Shown here piece after piece: positions 42,212 to 51,003 of a stretch of 64,000 nucleotides of DNA. Every line of letters begins with the position of its first letter. Position 1 is the stretch's first letter. Under the pieces are notes generated by a model. That model was not told where the DNA came from. It worked only from the letters and a program-made list of their open reading frames with translations, and did not search any database. The DNA is from Firmicutes bacterium UBA5389 (GTDB lineage Bacteria > Bacillota > DTU025), in contig DHON01000095.1 of assembly GCA_002409965.1 (NCBI GenBank), positions 29,523-93,522 on the forward strand. The letters run 5' to 3'. The position numbers and the translations under genes were made by a program.

Positions 42212-42545
42212 TATCGCGATGATCCTCCGCGAGATACTGGAGATGGCTGGGCATGACGTCGCCATAGCAGTTGATGGAGCACATGCGCTGGAGTTGCTCG
42301 AGTCTGACCCCCTTCCGAATGTGGTACTCGCCGACCTCAAGATGCCTCGGATCGGCGGAAAGCGCCTGGTTGAAACCCTGCGGTCCAACCCCCGCACTAC
42401 AGCCCTGCCTGTCATACTAGTTACAGGCGCAATTCCCAATACCGATGACTTCCCATCGGATGGATCGTACAGTTCTCTCATAATGAAGCCATTCGACATG
42501 TGGGACGTGGTGGACAGGGTCGACCTGGTCACCGAAGGACGGTGA
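42177..42545 (+). CDS. Single-domain response regulator
   Basis: A 122-residue receiver: ILVVEDDADIAMIL, phospho-acceptor Asp in VVLADLKMPRIGGK, Thr/Lys switch residues in ILVTGA and LIMKPFD. There is no output domain, so it must act through protein contact or a relay. ATG 42177 has AGGAG eight bases upstream. It overlaps and is coupled to the upstream sensor kinase. Confidence 0.9.
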   Translation: MAGILVVEDDADIAMILREILEMAGHDVAIAVDGAHALELLESDPLPNVVLADLKMPRIGGKRLVETLRSNPRTTALPVILVTGAIPNTDDFPSDGSYSSLIMKPFDMWDVVDRVDLVTEGR

Positions 42546-42565
42546 TATGTAGGGAGGTTGGTTCC

Positions 42566-42724
42566 ATGAACAGGAGGCTACGAACGCCTAGCCGGCCCGG
42601 TGCTGCGCCGAGGCGCCGCTCCCGAGCCGGCGTCCAAATTCAAGATCTCCTTGACGCTGACCGGCGCGCCGCTATAGGGGCAAGGGGCCGAATGGCTACG
42701 TCACTCCCATGTACTGCCGCATGA
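42566..42724 (+). CDS. Possible 52-residue basic protein
   Basis: The frame MNRRLRTPSRPGAAPRRR... has a good AGGGAGG eight bases before its ATG and follows the response regulator by 20 bases. It is very Arg-rich, has no recognisable family, and its end overlaps the converging GH73 gene by 29 bases. It may be spurious. Confidence 0.25.
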   Translation: MNRRLRTPSRPGAAPRRRSRAGVQIQDLLDADRRAAIGARGRMATSLPCTAA

Positions 42725-43154
42725 TAGACACCAGCTTCTGAGCGTACTTGGGGTCGGTAGCGTACCCTGAGCTCTGCAGCTCCCAGGCGAACGCCACCGG
42801 GTCATCGCGCACCGCCATGGCCGAAGCGTAGCGTGCGGCTCCTACGATGAGAGAGGCATAGTCAGAAAACGATTCAGCATAGTCGTTGTACGCTCTGAAC
42901 TGCGCCTCCTGCCATACTTTCCTCCCTTTGGAATATTCCACTACGTCAACGGTTACGGAACCCGTCGGCCCTTCGCCCTTGATGTTGAACAGGTTCAGGC
43001 TATCCTGCCCAGTCCGTTTGTCCCGTACTGTCTTCCCGAGCCAGCCCGTCTCTAAGGCGGCCTGCGCCAGCATTATCTCCACAGGTATGCCCGTCTCGTC
43101 AAAGACGCGTTCGGCATGGGGTCTGAGCAACTCGACAAACTCCTCCGGCGTCAT
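42696..43154 (-). CDS. GH73-family N-acetylglucosaminidase domain protein
   Basis: A 152-residue glucosaminidase domain as in the C-terminal half of FlgJ: FVELLRPHAERVFDETGIPVEIMLAQAALETGWLGK carries the catalytic Glu (ALETGW), followed by SLNLFNIKGEG, EYSKGRKVWQEAQFRAYNDYAESFSDYASLI and GYATDPKYAQKLVSIM. No signal peptide is visible, which fits export with the flagellar rod. Given that the flgJ-like gene lacks this domain, it may be its partner, although it is located 15 kb away. ATG 43154 is used; a GTG at 43166 overlaps the AGGAGG. Confidence 0.9.
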   Translation of the reverse strand: MTPEEFVELLRPHAERVFDETGIPVEIMLAQAALETGWLGKTVRDKRTGQDSLNLFNIKGEGPTGSVTVDVVEYSKGRKVWQEAQFRAYNDYAESFSDYASLIVGAARYASAMAVRDDPVAFAWELQSSGYATDPKYAQKLVSIMRQYMGVT

Positions 43155-43373
43155 GAATTCCCTCACCTCCTGCGATACATGTACACCATATGCAGTAACG
43201 AACCTCCTCGTCCGGCCCTACAGTCCTCATGCCTTTTCGTATTTTCATGAAATCTCTAAACTAATCTAGATGGGCAGTTGGATAGATAAGCTGCCAATAT
43301 GCGCAGGAAAATTCACAACCGCGTCGAATGTAGATCGAACTCTTTCATCGCGACTAACAGGAGGTGTGTGTGA
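43155..43373. other. Divergent intergenic region before the Liv operon
   Basis: It contains TACATGTA-type palindromic sequence (43175-43187) close to the GH73 start and AT-rich sequence (43230-43300) that probably holds the livK promoter. No gene is supported. Confidence 0.35.
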
Positions 43374-44522
43374 GTGAAGAGAAATCGGTCAGGATTGCTG
43401 CTCATCGTTGCTGCCCTGGTTCTCTCACTGTCGCTCGGCCATTGTGTGATGGCCGCCGCTGAACCCATCAGGATCGGGCTTCAGGCCCCCATCACGGGCC
43501 CCTGGGCCTATGAAGGCGAGATGGCGCGCAACTGCGTCCAGATCGTCGTGGACGAAGTGAACAAGGCGGGGGGCCTTCTAGGCAGGCCGGTCGAGATTGT
43601 CCTCGGGGATGATCAGGGATCGCCCAAACAGAGCGCCCTGGTGGCTCAGAGAATGGTCAGCAGCAAAGTGGCGGCGGTGGTGGGTACCTATGGCTCATCC
43701 GTCAACGATGCAGGGTCGGTCATCTACGAACGCTCAGGGTTGGTCAACATCGCATACGGATCTACAGCCGAGAAGCTTACGGAACAGGGCCGCAAGTACT
43801 TCTTCAGGACTTGCTTCCGCGACGACAGGCAGGGCGAGTTCTTCGCGACGTTCGCCGTCGACAAGCTCAAGGCCAAGCGCGTTGCCATCGTCCACGACAA
43901 TACGACTTTCGGCAAGGGCCTCGCCGAGGCAGCGCGTCGGCCACTTCTGGCGCAGAAGAAGGCTGAGATCGTCTTCTACGATGCCATCACGCCGGGCGAA
44001 CGCGATTTCACGGCGATACTGCTCAATATGGGCAAGCAGAACCCGGATGTGGTGTACTTCACGGGGTATTACTCTGAGGCGGGCCTCATCATCAGGCAGA
44101 TGCGTACCCTGGGCATCAAGGCCACGTTCGTGGGCGGAAACGCCGCCGTAAACGACGAGTTTGTCAAGATCGCCGGGCCCAATGTGGCCCAGGGCGCCCT
44201 GATGACGCAGGAACCTCTGCCCACAGACCTCGACTATCCTCAGTCCAAGGCGTTCTTGGCCGAGTACATGCGCCGGCACAAGGAGCCGCCGTCCAGCCCA
44301 TGGCCTGTGTACGCCGCTGATGCGTTCAAAGCAATCGCGGCGGCCATACAGGGAAGCGGGTCCACAGATTCCAAGGCCATCATGAACTATCTGCGCAATG
44401 ACTTGAAGGATTATCCGGGCATCACGGGCCCGATATCGTTTGACGCCATCGGTGACAGAGAAGGCGCTATCTACTTGGCATACGAGGTAACCACGGACGG
44501 CAGGTTCGTCCCGCTTCAGTAG
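43374..44522 (+). CDS. livK: Branched-chain amino-acid-type ABC transporter substrate-binding protein
   Basis: A 382-residue periplasmic binding protein of the LivK/HAAT class. It has a signal peptide (about 1-28), then PIRIGLQAPITGPWAYEGEMARNCVQIVVDEVNKAGGLLGRPVEIVLGDD, the classic start of the mature domain, and VVGTYGSSVNDAGSVIYERSGLVNIAYGS. Ligand may be an amino acid, amide or aromatic acid; sequence does not decide. The GTG at 43374 has AGGAGG nine bases upstream. First gene of a five-gene importer operon. Confidence 0.92.
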   Translation: MKRNRSGLLLIVAALVLSLSLGHCVMAAAEPIRIGLQAPITGPWAYEGEMARNCVQIVVDEVNKAGGLLGRPVEIVLGDDQGSPKQSALVAQRMVSSKVAAVVGTYGSSVNDAGSVIYERSGLVNIAYGSTAEKLTEQGRKYFFRTCFRDDRQGEFFATFAVDKLKAKRVAIVHDNTTFGKGLAEAARRPLLAQKKAEIVFYDAITPGERDFTAILLNMGKQNPDVVYFTGYYSEAGLIIRQMRTLGIKATFVGGNAAVNDEFVKIAGPNVAQGALMTQEPLPTDLDYPQSKAFLAEYMRRHKEPPSSPWPVYAADAFKAIAAAIQGSGSTDSKAIMNYLRNDLKDYPGITGPISFDAIGDREGAIYLAYEVTTDGRFVPLQ

Positions 44523-44608
44523 TTTTCAACCGAATGGGAGGTGTGCGCACGGGGGTCGCATCCGCGGCAGAATCGGCTTGCGCAGGGCGGCTCCCGTGCC
44601 GCGTCGAA

Positions 44609-45514
44609 ATGGCAATCTTCCTTGAACAGCTGGTCAACGGGCTCACTGTGGGCGCGGTGTACTCCCTTGTAGCGCTGGGGTACACCATGGTCTACGGGGT
44701 CATGAGGCTGATCAATTTCGCCCACGGCGACTTCTTCATGCTCGGCTCGTATCTTGGCTACACGATGCTAGTGACGGTTCTGGCCCAGTCGAACCTCCCG
44801 CTCTGGGCAATGCTGTGCGTGGCCACCCTGGTGTCTGTGGTAGCTATCGCATGTCTAGGAGTGTTCGTAGAGAGAATGGCCTACCGCCCCTTGCGCAAGT
44901 CCAGCAGGCTGACTGCGGTCGTGTCGGCCATCGGCGTGTCGATATTCCTACAGAACGCAGCGATGCTCATTTGGGGCGCGCGCTATCAGGCCTATCCGCC
45001 GTGGTCTGTCCCTGAAGTCAGCTGGACGCTTGGAGGTGTGAATGTCAGCTTGATGCAACTGCTCATCATGGGGATATCGCTTGTCCTCATGGTCTCGCTC
45101 TACATGTTCGTGCAACGCACTACGGTTGGCGCCGCCATTCGGGCCACTGCGATCGATCACGACACCGCGCGCCTGATGGGCATCGATGTGGACCAGATCA
45201 TCCGCATCATCTTCGTGATCGGACCGGGCCTGGGCGCCATCGCCGGCGTACTTCTGGGCCTGTACTACAGGCAGATTCACTTCACAGTGGGATGGTCCTA
45301 CGGCCTGAAAGCGTTCACCGCCGCTATCCTGGGCGGAATAGGCAATATCCCCGGGGCAATGGTCGGCGGCATGCTGCTCGGAATCCTGGAGATGCTGGGG
45401 GCGGGTTACATATCGGCAGCCTGGAAAGACGTTTTTGTGTTCCTGATCCTGATTCTGCTGCTGATCTTCCGTCCAACCGGAATCCTGGGCGAGCGAGTAG
45501 CTGAGAAGGTCTGA
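44609..45514 (+). CDS. livH: Branched-chain amino-acid-type ABC transporter permease LivH
   Basis: A 301-residue permease with about eight hydrophobic helices. FLEQLVNGLTVGAVYSLVALGYTMVYGVMRLINFAHGDFFMLG is the LivH signature; IGNIPGAMVGGMLLGILEMLG and FRPTGILGE are typical of the C-terminal part. ATG 44609 fits the family start although the ribosome binding site is weak. An 86-base gap follows livK, which may hold an mRNA-processing or attenuation signal. Confidence 0.92.
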   Translation: MAIFLEQLVNGLTVGAVYSLVALGYTMVYGVMRLINFAHGDFFMLGSYLGYTMLVTVLAQSNLPLWAMLCVATLVSVVAIACLGVFVERMAYRPLRKSSRLTAVVSAIGVSIFLQNAAMLIWGARYQAYPPWSVPEVSWTLGGVNVSLMQLLIMGISLVLMVSLYMFVQRTTVGAAIRATAIDHDTARLMGIDVDQIIRIIFVIGPGLGAIAGVLLGLYYRQIHFTVGWSYGLKAFTAAILGGIGNIPGAMVGGMLLGILEMLGAGYISAAWKDVFVFLILILLLIFRPTGILGERVAEKV

Positions 45515-45530
45515 GAGGGAGGCAATGGAC

Positions 45531-46511
45531 ATGCGTTTGGAGTTCGCGAAACCGGCGTCGTTCATCCGCGCCCACTCGGCCTGGTTCATCGGCGCCCTGA
45601 TTGTGCTTGCGGCAGCGCTGCCGCTCTTGGTATCGGATTACTGGGTAGACGTCTGCGTGTTCTGGGGAATCAACGTGCTGCTTGGCCTGTCGCTCAACAT
45701 CATCGTGGGCGAGGTCGGGCTGTTCAACATGGGCCACATGGCCTTCTTCGCCATTGGAGCCTACACCACGGCTATACTCTCCGAAAGGTTCGGGGTCAAC
45801 CTGTGGTTGCTCATTCCCGTAAGCGGATTGGCGGCCGCAGGAGCGGGTTACGTTCTCACCGGGCCCATCATCCACCTGCGCGGCGACTACCTTCTGATGG
45901 TGACCATCGGCCTGAATGAGATGATCCGCATCAGTCTGATAAACAACCCATTCGCACTGACCGGCGGGCCCAATGGCCTGATCGTGATGGACCAATTCCG
46001 GATATTCGGCCACGTCATACAGAGCCCCGCCGACTTCTACTACCTGGTGTGGGCAGCCATCGCACTGCTTCTGTTCTGCTTGGGTCGCCTGCAGCGTTCG
46101 CGGGTGGGGCGCGCCTGGAACTACGTCCGGGAAGACCCCATCGCCGCCGAGGCCACGGGCATCAACACCCGATGGGCCAAGGTGTTGGCGTTCACGCTGG
46201 GCGCTGGGATTGCGGGCGCAACGGGGACCATATTCGCGGCGAAAATGATGGTCATCTCGCCCGATTCGTTCACGTTCATGGAGTCGGTCATCCTGTTCTG
46301 CATTGTCATCTTGGGAGGCATGGGCTCAATACCAGGCGTGATCCTGGCTTCCGGGGCCATGCTGGTGTTGCCTGAGCTGTTGCGGAACTTCGCCCAGTAC
46401 AGAATGCTCCTGTTCGGGCTGGCCATGGTGGTAATGATGATCTTCCGTCCGCAGGGACTGTGGCCCAGCCGGCGGTGGACGACCCGTCTGAAGGAAGGTG
46501 ACGGCGAATGA
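45531..46511 (+). CDS. livM: Branched-chain amino-acid-type ABC transporter permease LivM
   Basis: A 326-residue permease. LSLNIIVGEVGLFNMGHMAFFAIGAYTTAILSERFG and GDYLLMVTIGLNEMIRI, VREDPIAAEATGINTRWAKVLAFTLGAGIAGATGTIF are LivM hallmarks. GGGAGG lies eight bases before ATG 45531; ATG 45525 is too close. Overlaps livG by 4 bases. Confidence 0.92.
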   Translation: MRLEFAKPASFIRAHSAWFIGALIVLAAALPLLVSDYWVDVCVFWGINVLLGLSLNIIVGEVGLFNMGHMAFFAIGAYTTAILSERFGVNLWLLIPVSGLAAAGAGYVLTGPIIHLRGDYLLMVTIGLNEMIRISLINNPFALTGGPNGLIVMDQFRIFGHVIQSPADFYYLVWAAIALLLFCLGRLQRSRVGRAWNYVREDPIAAEATGINTRWAKVLAFTLGAGIAGATGTIFAAKMMVISPDSFTFMESVILFCIVILGGMGSIPGVILASGAMLVLPELLRNFAQYRMLLFGLAMVVMMIFRPQGLWPSRRWTTRLKEGDGE

Positions 46512-47320
46512 CGCAGGAAACTCCGCTGTTGTCGCTCTCGGCAGTATCGAGGAATTTCGGCGGCCTGCGGGCGGTCGACTCCTTCGACCTGTCTGTCGCC
46601 AAAGGCAGCATAACCAGCCTCATAGGGCCGAACGGCGCCGGCAAGACCACGGTGTTCAACCTGATAACCGGCATCTACCGGCCGGATTCCGGCAAGATAA
46701 CCTTCAGCGATTCCGCGCTCATCGGAATGCTGCCGCATCAGGTGGTGGAAGCGGGCATCGCCCGCACTTTCCAGACCCTCAGGCTGTTTGAGAACCTCAC
46801 TTGCTTCGAGAACGTGCTGGCCGGGCAGCACTGCCGATGCAGGGCAGGGCTGTTCGCATGCATTCTCAATACGCGGTCCTGCCAGGCCGAAGAAGTCCGA
46901 GCTCACAGCGAGACAGAGCGCTGCCTAAGAAACCTCGGCATCTGGCATCTCCGCGACGAGCTGGCCCGCAACCTGTCCTACGGCGACCGGCGGCGGCTGG
47001 AGATAGCCCGCGCCATGGCTTCGCGCCCCAAGCTGCTCACACTGGACGAGCCCGCGGGCGGTCTCAACGAGCGCGAGTCCGACGAGCTGATGGAGGTAAT
47101 CCGCGAGATCCGTGATTCGGGGATAACAGTCTTCCTAATCGAGCACGACATGCGCGTGGTCATGGGCATCTCCGACCACGTGGCCGTGATGGAGTACGGA
47201 AGGAAGATCAGCGAAGGCACGCCCGATGAGGTCCAGAGCGACCCGGCCGTGATCGAAGCCTATCTCGGCATAGATGACGAAGAAGACGAGCGGAAAGAGG
47301 CGGGTGAGTCTGTCCAATGA
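46508..47320 (+). CDS. livG: Branched-chain amino-acid-type ABC transporter ATPase LivG
   Basis: A 270-residue ABC ATPase. Walker A GPNGAGKTT, Q-loop in GIARTFQTLRLFENLTCFENVL, signature replaced as NLSYGDRRRLEIARAMA, Walker B LLTLDEPAGGLN and switch His in IEHDM. The signature Ser-Gly-Gly is SYGDRR, normal for LivG. Coupled to both neighbours by ATGA overlaps. Confidence 0.93.
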   Translation: MTQETPLLSLSAVSRNFGGLRAVDSFDLSVAKGSITSLIGPNGAGKTTVFNLITGIYRPDSGKITFSDSALIGMLPHQVVEAGIARTFQTLRLFENLTCFENVLAGQHCRCRAGLFACILNTRSCQAEEVRAHSETERCLRNLGIWHLRDELARNLSYGDRRRLEIARAMASRPKLLTLDEPAGGLNERESDELMEVIREIRDSGITVFLIEHDMRVVMGISDHVAVMEYGRKISEGTPDEVQSDPAVIEAYLGIDDEEDERKEAGESVQ

Positions 47321-48033
47321 GTCTGTTGGAACTGAAGGATGTAAGGATAGCATATGGCGGCGTCGAGGCGGTTCACGGGATCAGCCTGGCGGTGGAGCGG
47401 GGCCGGATCGCCACCATTTTGGGCGCCAACGGCGCAGGCAAGACGACGACTCTGCGGGCAATATCCGGCCTCATAAGGCCGAGGTCCGGGTCCATCCGGC
47501 TGGCCGATGCCGACATATCCCAGACGCCGGCGCATGAGATCGTAAACCGCGGCATCGCCCATGTTCCCGAAGGCCGGCGCGTGTTCTCTACACTTACGGT
47601 GGAAGAGAACCTGAGGCTCGGCGCCTACAGACACAGAGGACACCCGGAGAAGGTCAGCTCCAACATGGGCCGGGTGTACAAGCTCTTCCCCAGGCTCGAA
47701 GAGCGCCGCCAGCAACTGGCTGGAACGCTGTCAGGCGGCGAGCAGCAGATGCTGGCCATCGGGCGCGGGCTGATGCCCGACCCCGACATCCTGCTGCTGG
47801 ACGAGCCATCGCTGGGGCTCGCGCCCAAACTAGTGCAGGAGATATTCCGAGTCGTGCGCAAGATCAACGAGCAGGGCGTAACCGTACTCCTTGTGGAGCA
47901 AAACGCCCGGTTAGCCCTGCGCGTCTCGAACTATGCATACGTGCTGGAGACGGGGCGAATCGTCCTGTCCGGACCAGCGGACGGATTGCGCCGCGACCCG
48001 AGGGTCAAGAAGGCCTATCTCGGAGAGAAGTAG
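47317..48033 (+). CDS. livF: Branched-chain amino-acid-type ABC transporter ATPase LivF
   Basis: A 238-residue ABC ATPase: Walker A GANGAGKTTTLRAISG, GIAHVPEGRRVFSTLTVEENL (LivF type), signature LSGGEQQMLAIGRGLM, Walker B ILLLDEPSLGLAP and VEQNARLALRVSNYAYVLETGRI. Last gene of the importer; it converges on the acyltransferase fusion gene and overlaps its end by 29 bases. Confidence 0.94.
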   Translation: MSLLELKDVRIAYGGVEAVHGISLAVERGRIATILGANGAGKTTTLRAISGLIRPRSGSIRLADADISQTPAHEIVNRGIAHVPEGRRVFSTLTVEENLRLGAYRHRGHPEKVSSNMGRVYKLFPRLEERRQQLAGTLSGGEQQMLAIGRGLMPDPDILLLDEPSLGLAPKLVQEIFRVVRKINEQGVTVLLVEQNARLALRVSNYAYVLETGRIVLSGPADGLRRDPRVKKAYLGEK

Positions 48034-49765
48034 ACCGACCTCGCTCCCGCGACCTAGCCCTGATCTCCTCGGCCGTAGGCCACCTCCGTATGGTCAAGCC
48101 TCTGGCTGCCATAAGGTAGTCCTCCCACCTCAGAGCGGAGTCGCCCTCGATATCGAGCTCGTAGGCCCCGTCCGGCTCCGACACGACGAGATGGCCGTCA
48201 GCGTCCAGGAAAGTGAAGTTGATGTTCGAAATCGGCACTTCTACTTGAGTCGTCCCATCGGAACTGGAGAACGTGAGCGCATCGCCATCGAGCCTCAGCG
48301 TTCCAGCGCCGAGGTCGGTGACGCTGGACGCTGAGCCGATCTTGTGAACCTTCGCGGCGCGCGAAAGGTTGAACACACCATCGGGCGCGTCTTCCATTTC
48401 ACCATTGCGCAACTTCTGAATCAAGGCCGACCTGTATTCACTCTCGACCACGCTCTGCCCGGTCTTCTCGTCGACGATTCTGAGATCACGCGTCACAGTC
48501 CATCTGGCGCCGCACTTGGAACACTCCAGCCCTGACTGAGTCTCCCTAAGTGTTGCCGCTCCCCCGCACTTGACACAGCCCCATGCTACGATGATGATAC
48601 CCTTGTGCGAGACAAGGGCGCGTCTGGGAACCGGGGGATGCCCGGCCAGCGAGAACATCCTTGACTCTATCTCGCGGCGGAAATCGGCCACCGACTCATA
48701 GTCGCAGGGGTTCACAGGCGGGAAGAACCGCACTTCCCACCGGCAGAACGCCGGCCTGCTCGACCAGGCAGGCCAGCACTCATGGGCGCCCAAGGATGTG
48801 ATGGGCACAACGGGCGCGCCCAGGTAGTGCAGCACCCGGTAGACCTCGTCGCTCACGACATTGCAGCCGCCGTCCCAGTTGTACTGGCCCTGGGGGAATA
48901 TGCCCACCGCTTCGCCGGCCTTCACATGGTCGCGCATCGCGCGGATCGCCGATATGTCGCGGCCCCACTTGCGCTTGGGTATCGCCCTGTTTGCGCGGAG
49001 AAACCACCTCAAGACAGGATCTCTATACGCTTCGTCAGCCGTCACATAGTGGATCACTCTGTTGACGAACAGGACGATGGCGTACGGATCGGCTATGCTC
49101 ATGTGGTTCGACGCAAACACGACAGGGCCTTCGGTGGGTATGTTCTCGACGCCCACTGCCCTGATTCGCCAGAGAAGCGATGCCAGAATGCGCACGAGAA
49201 AGACCGCCAGCAAGGCTGCGAAGTCCAGTTCCTCCGCGTCCGCGATCAGCGCTGACCAGCGCGGAAAGACACCGGGGACGCTCCTACGGTAATCCTCATA
49301 TCGTTCTCCAAAGGCGCTCGCCAGGCGCGGTTCCTCCACGACTTTCGCCCACGCGGCTAAGGCAAGCCCCAACACGGTCGCGAGGATGATCCGACCAGGA
49401 GAGCGCGTCCACAGTCCAACGCCGATCCAGAACAGCGTGTAGCCCCAGAAAAGCGGATGGCGGACGAATGCGTATATGTGCCTGTCAGCGATGTACGAGG
49501 TCTGACCGCCGGGCCAGTTCTTGCCGACGAATGACAGAACCAGAAACGCCCTGACCGTCACGTAGGCGCCGAACACCATGACAATTGTGCCCAGAGCTGT
49601 GCTGACCGCGGGCAACGCCATCGCAGGCAGCGACAGATCCAGCGCCGCCGACATCCTGGCCATGAGAGAAGGTAGTACAACAAGATAGAAAGCCGTCTGC
49701 GCCCCCACCATGAACGGCATCCACGCGGGGGACTTATCCTGTATCACAGCATCATGAGAACTCAT
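48005..49765 (-). CDS. Fusion of ICMT-type membrane methyltransferase-like domain with PlsC-type acyltransferase, zinc ribbon and PH-like tail
   Basis: A 586-residue multidomain protein. Residues 1-190 have about four membrane helices and the isoprenylcysteine-methyltransferase/PEMT-like pattern VRHPLFWGYTLFWIGVGLW then VVEEPRLASAFGERYEDYRRSVPGVFPRW. Residues about 195-385 are a 1-acylglycerol-3-phosphate acyltransferase: NHMSIAD (NHx4D, 220-226) and GIFPQGQYN, where the usual Glu of FPEG is Gln292. Cys397, 400, 415 and 418 form a zinc ribbon. Residues about 470-560 (TLRLDGDALTFSSSDGTTQVEVPISNINF) look like a PH/GRAM-like domain. It suggests membrane lipid modification; the combination is unfamiliar to me. 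ATG 49765. Confidence 0.75.
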   Translation of the reverse strand: MSSHDAVIQDKSPAWMPFMVGAQTAFYLVVLPSLMARMSAALDLSLPAMALPAVSTALGTIVMVFGAYVTVRAFLVLSFVGKNWPGGQTSYIADRHIYAFVRHPLFWGYTLFWIGVGLWTRSPGRIILATVLGLALAAWAKVVEEPRLASAFGERYEDYRRSVPGVFPRWSALIADAEELDFAALLAVFLVRILASLLWRIRAVGVENIPTEGPVVFASNHMSIADPYAIVLFVNRVIHYVTADEAYRDPVLRWFLRANRAIPKRKWGRDISAIRAMRDHVKAGEAVGIFPQGQYNWDGGCNVVSDEVYRVLHYLGAPVVPITSLGAHECWPAWSSRPAFCRWEVRFFPPVNPCDYESVADFRREIESRMFSLAGHPPVPRRALVSHKGIIIVAWGCVKCGGAATLRETQSGLECSKCGARWTVTRDLRIVDEKTGQSVVESEYRSALIQKLRNGEMEDAPDGVFNLSRAAKVHKIGSASSVTDLGAGTLRLDGDALTFSSSDGTTQVEVPISNINFTFLDADGHLVVSEPDGAYELDIEGDSALRWEDYLMAARGLTIRRWPTAEEIRARSRERGRSTSLRDRPS

Positions 49766-49792
49766 TTAAATGCCTCCAGGCTGTCTTCCAGG

Positions 49793-50857
49793 TTATCTCC
49801 CCGATGCGGCCTCCGCGATCACGGCGACCGGGCCGGCTGGATCCACCAATCCACTGCAGGCCGACCACGGTACCAGCACCATCCAGGTCCCCTGCGCGTA
49901 GCTGCCCATCTCGTAGGGCCCGAAGATGAGATCTATGCCCGCGGGGCTGACAGTGAACCTGTTCATGCGCTCACTGGGCACCTCCCGGACCTCGCCGCTC
50001 ACAACCCAGTCAGCGCCGCGCGCCTTAAGGTCGCGGATCACGTAATCAGAGATCGCCTTTTCCCATCCAGTTCCTTTCTTGAACATCTCGTCGATGGTGA
50101 ACGCGATGGCGCCGTTCTTGCCCACTGTCAGGTTCATGGACGTATGTAACGTCATCCCGTGCGCCCCGCCGGTAAACTGGTACACCTCATTCACCATGCT
50201 GATCAGGGAGCTGGAGTAGTAACGAATCGTTACTACGCTGAAATGCTCCCACGTCCACCACGGGGCCTCCGGGTCGAACTCCTCGTCTTCACTGAATGTG
50301 TCTGCGGGATCGTTCCAGATACTTGCCACCGCAGTCCAAACCTCATCGTCCACAGCAGCCTGCGCGTCCTGAAGTCCGCCGTGCCTTGCAACGCCGGCGA
50401 ACACCGGGTAGGCGGTATGTACCTTGATGAAGCCCATCCGAGTCTGTTCAGTAGTCACGATCTCGGCTACTCTGGCCAGTTCGAACGTGGACGACTTGGC
50501 CCCATCGGCGCTAGTCCATTCTCCGCTCCAAGTGGACTTGAGGGGGTTGAAAGCACCCGACCAAGACCCGGTCGCCGCGCCGTCGGCGGTCCGCTCCGCC
50601 AGTTGTAGGCGACCACCCACAAATGTGCCTTCCAGTTCGAGCGGCGTGCCCACTGTTTCGTACCAGTAGTGCCCCGATACCTTCTCGCCGTCGACGTTGA
50701 GCTCCATCTGAACCGCCCACTTGCCGTCGATCCTCCCTGTGAAATGATACCCGACAGGCCCGAAAGCAAGCGCATTCGCAGTCGGAACCAGCGCCAGCAT
50801 GAGGCCCACAATAAGCGATAGCAACAATGCCGTTCTGCTTGACAGCTTGCTCAACAC
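49793..50857 (-). CDS. Secreted DUF3298/PdaC-like domain protein
   Basis: A 354-residue exported protein. Signal peptide about 1-32 (TALLLSLIVGLMLALVPTANALA), an all-beta segment (about 38-125), then the DUF4163/DUF3298 pair seen in PdaC and RsiV: IKVHTAYPVFAG with an N-terminal hinge, and YQFTGGAHGMTLHTSMNLTVGKNGAIAFTIDEMF at the core. RsiV uses this fold to bind lysozyme, but no sigma factor is adjacent. GTG 50857 has GGGAGG eight bases upstream. 27 bases upstream of the acyltransferase fusion gene, so probably co-transcribed with it. Confidence 0.75.
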   Translation of the reverse strand: MLSKLSSRTALLLSLIVGLMLALVPTANALAFGPVGYHFTGRIDGKWAVQMELNVDGEKVSGHYWYETVGTPLELEGTFVGGRLQLAERTADGAATGSWSGAFNPLKSTWSGEWTSADGAKSSTFELARVAEIVTTEQTRMGFIKVHTAYPVFAGVARHGGLQDAQAAVDDEVWTAVASIWNDPADTFSEDEEFDPEAPWWTWEHFSVVTIRYYSSSLISMVNEVYQFTGGAHGMTLHTSMNLTVGKNGAIAFTIDEMFKKGTGWEKAISDYVIRDLKARGADWVVSGEVREVPSERMNRFTVSPAGIDLIFGPYEMGSYAQGTWMVLVPWSACSGLVDPAGPVAVIAEAASGR

Positions 50858-51003
50858 CAGAATCGCCTCCCAACCTGCAAATCTCATGGGTCAAGCATAC
50901 CACATTCGACTCAGCCAAAACCATACTCAACTAGGCGCTCATAGGATGTGCGCAGGATGTGCTATGATTGTGATGCACTGAGACTGATCCGAGGTGATTG
51001 TGT

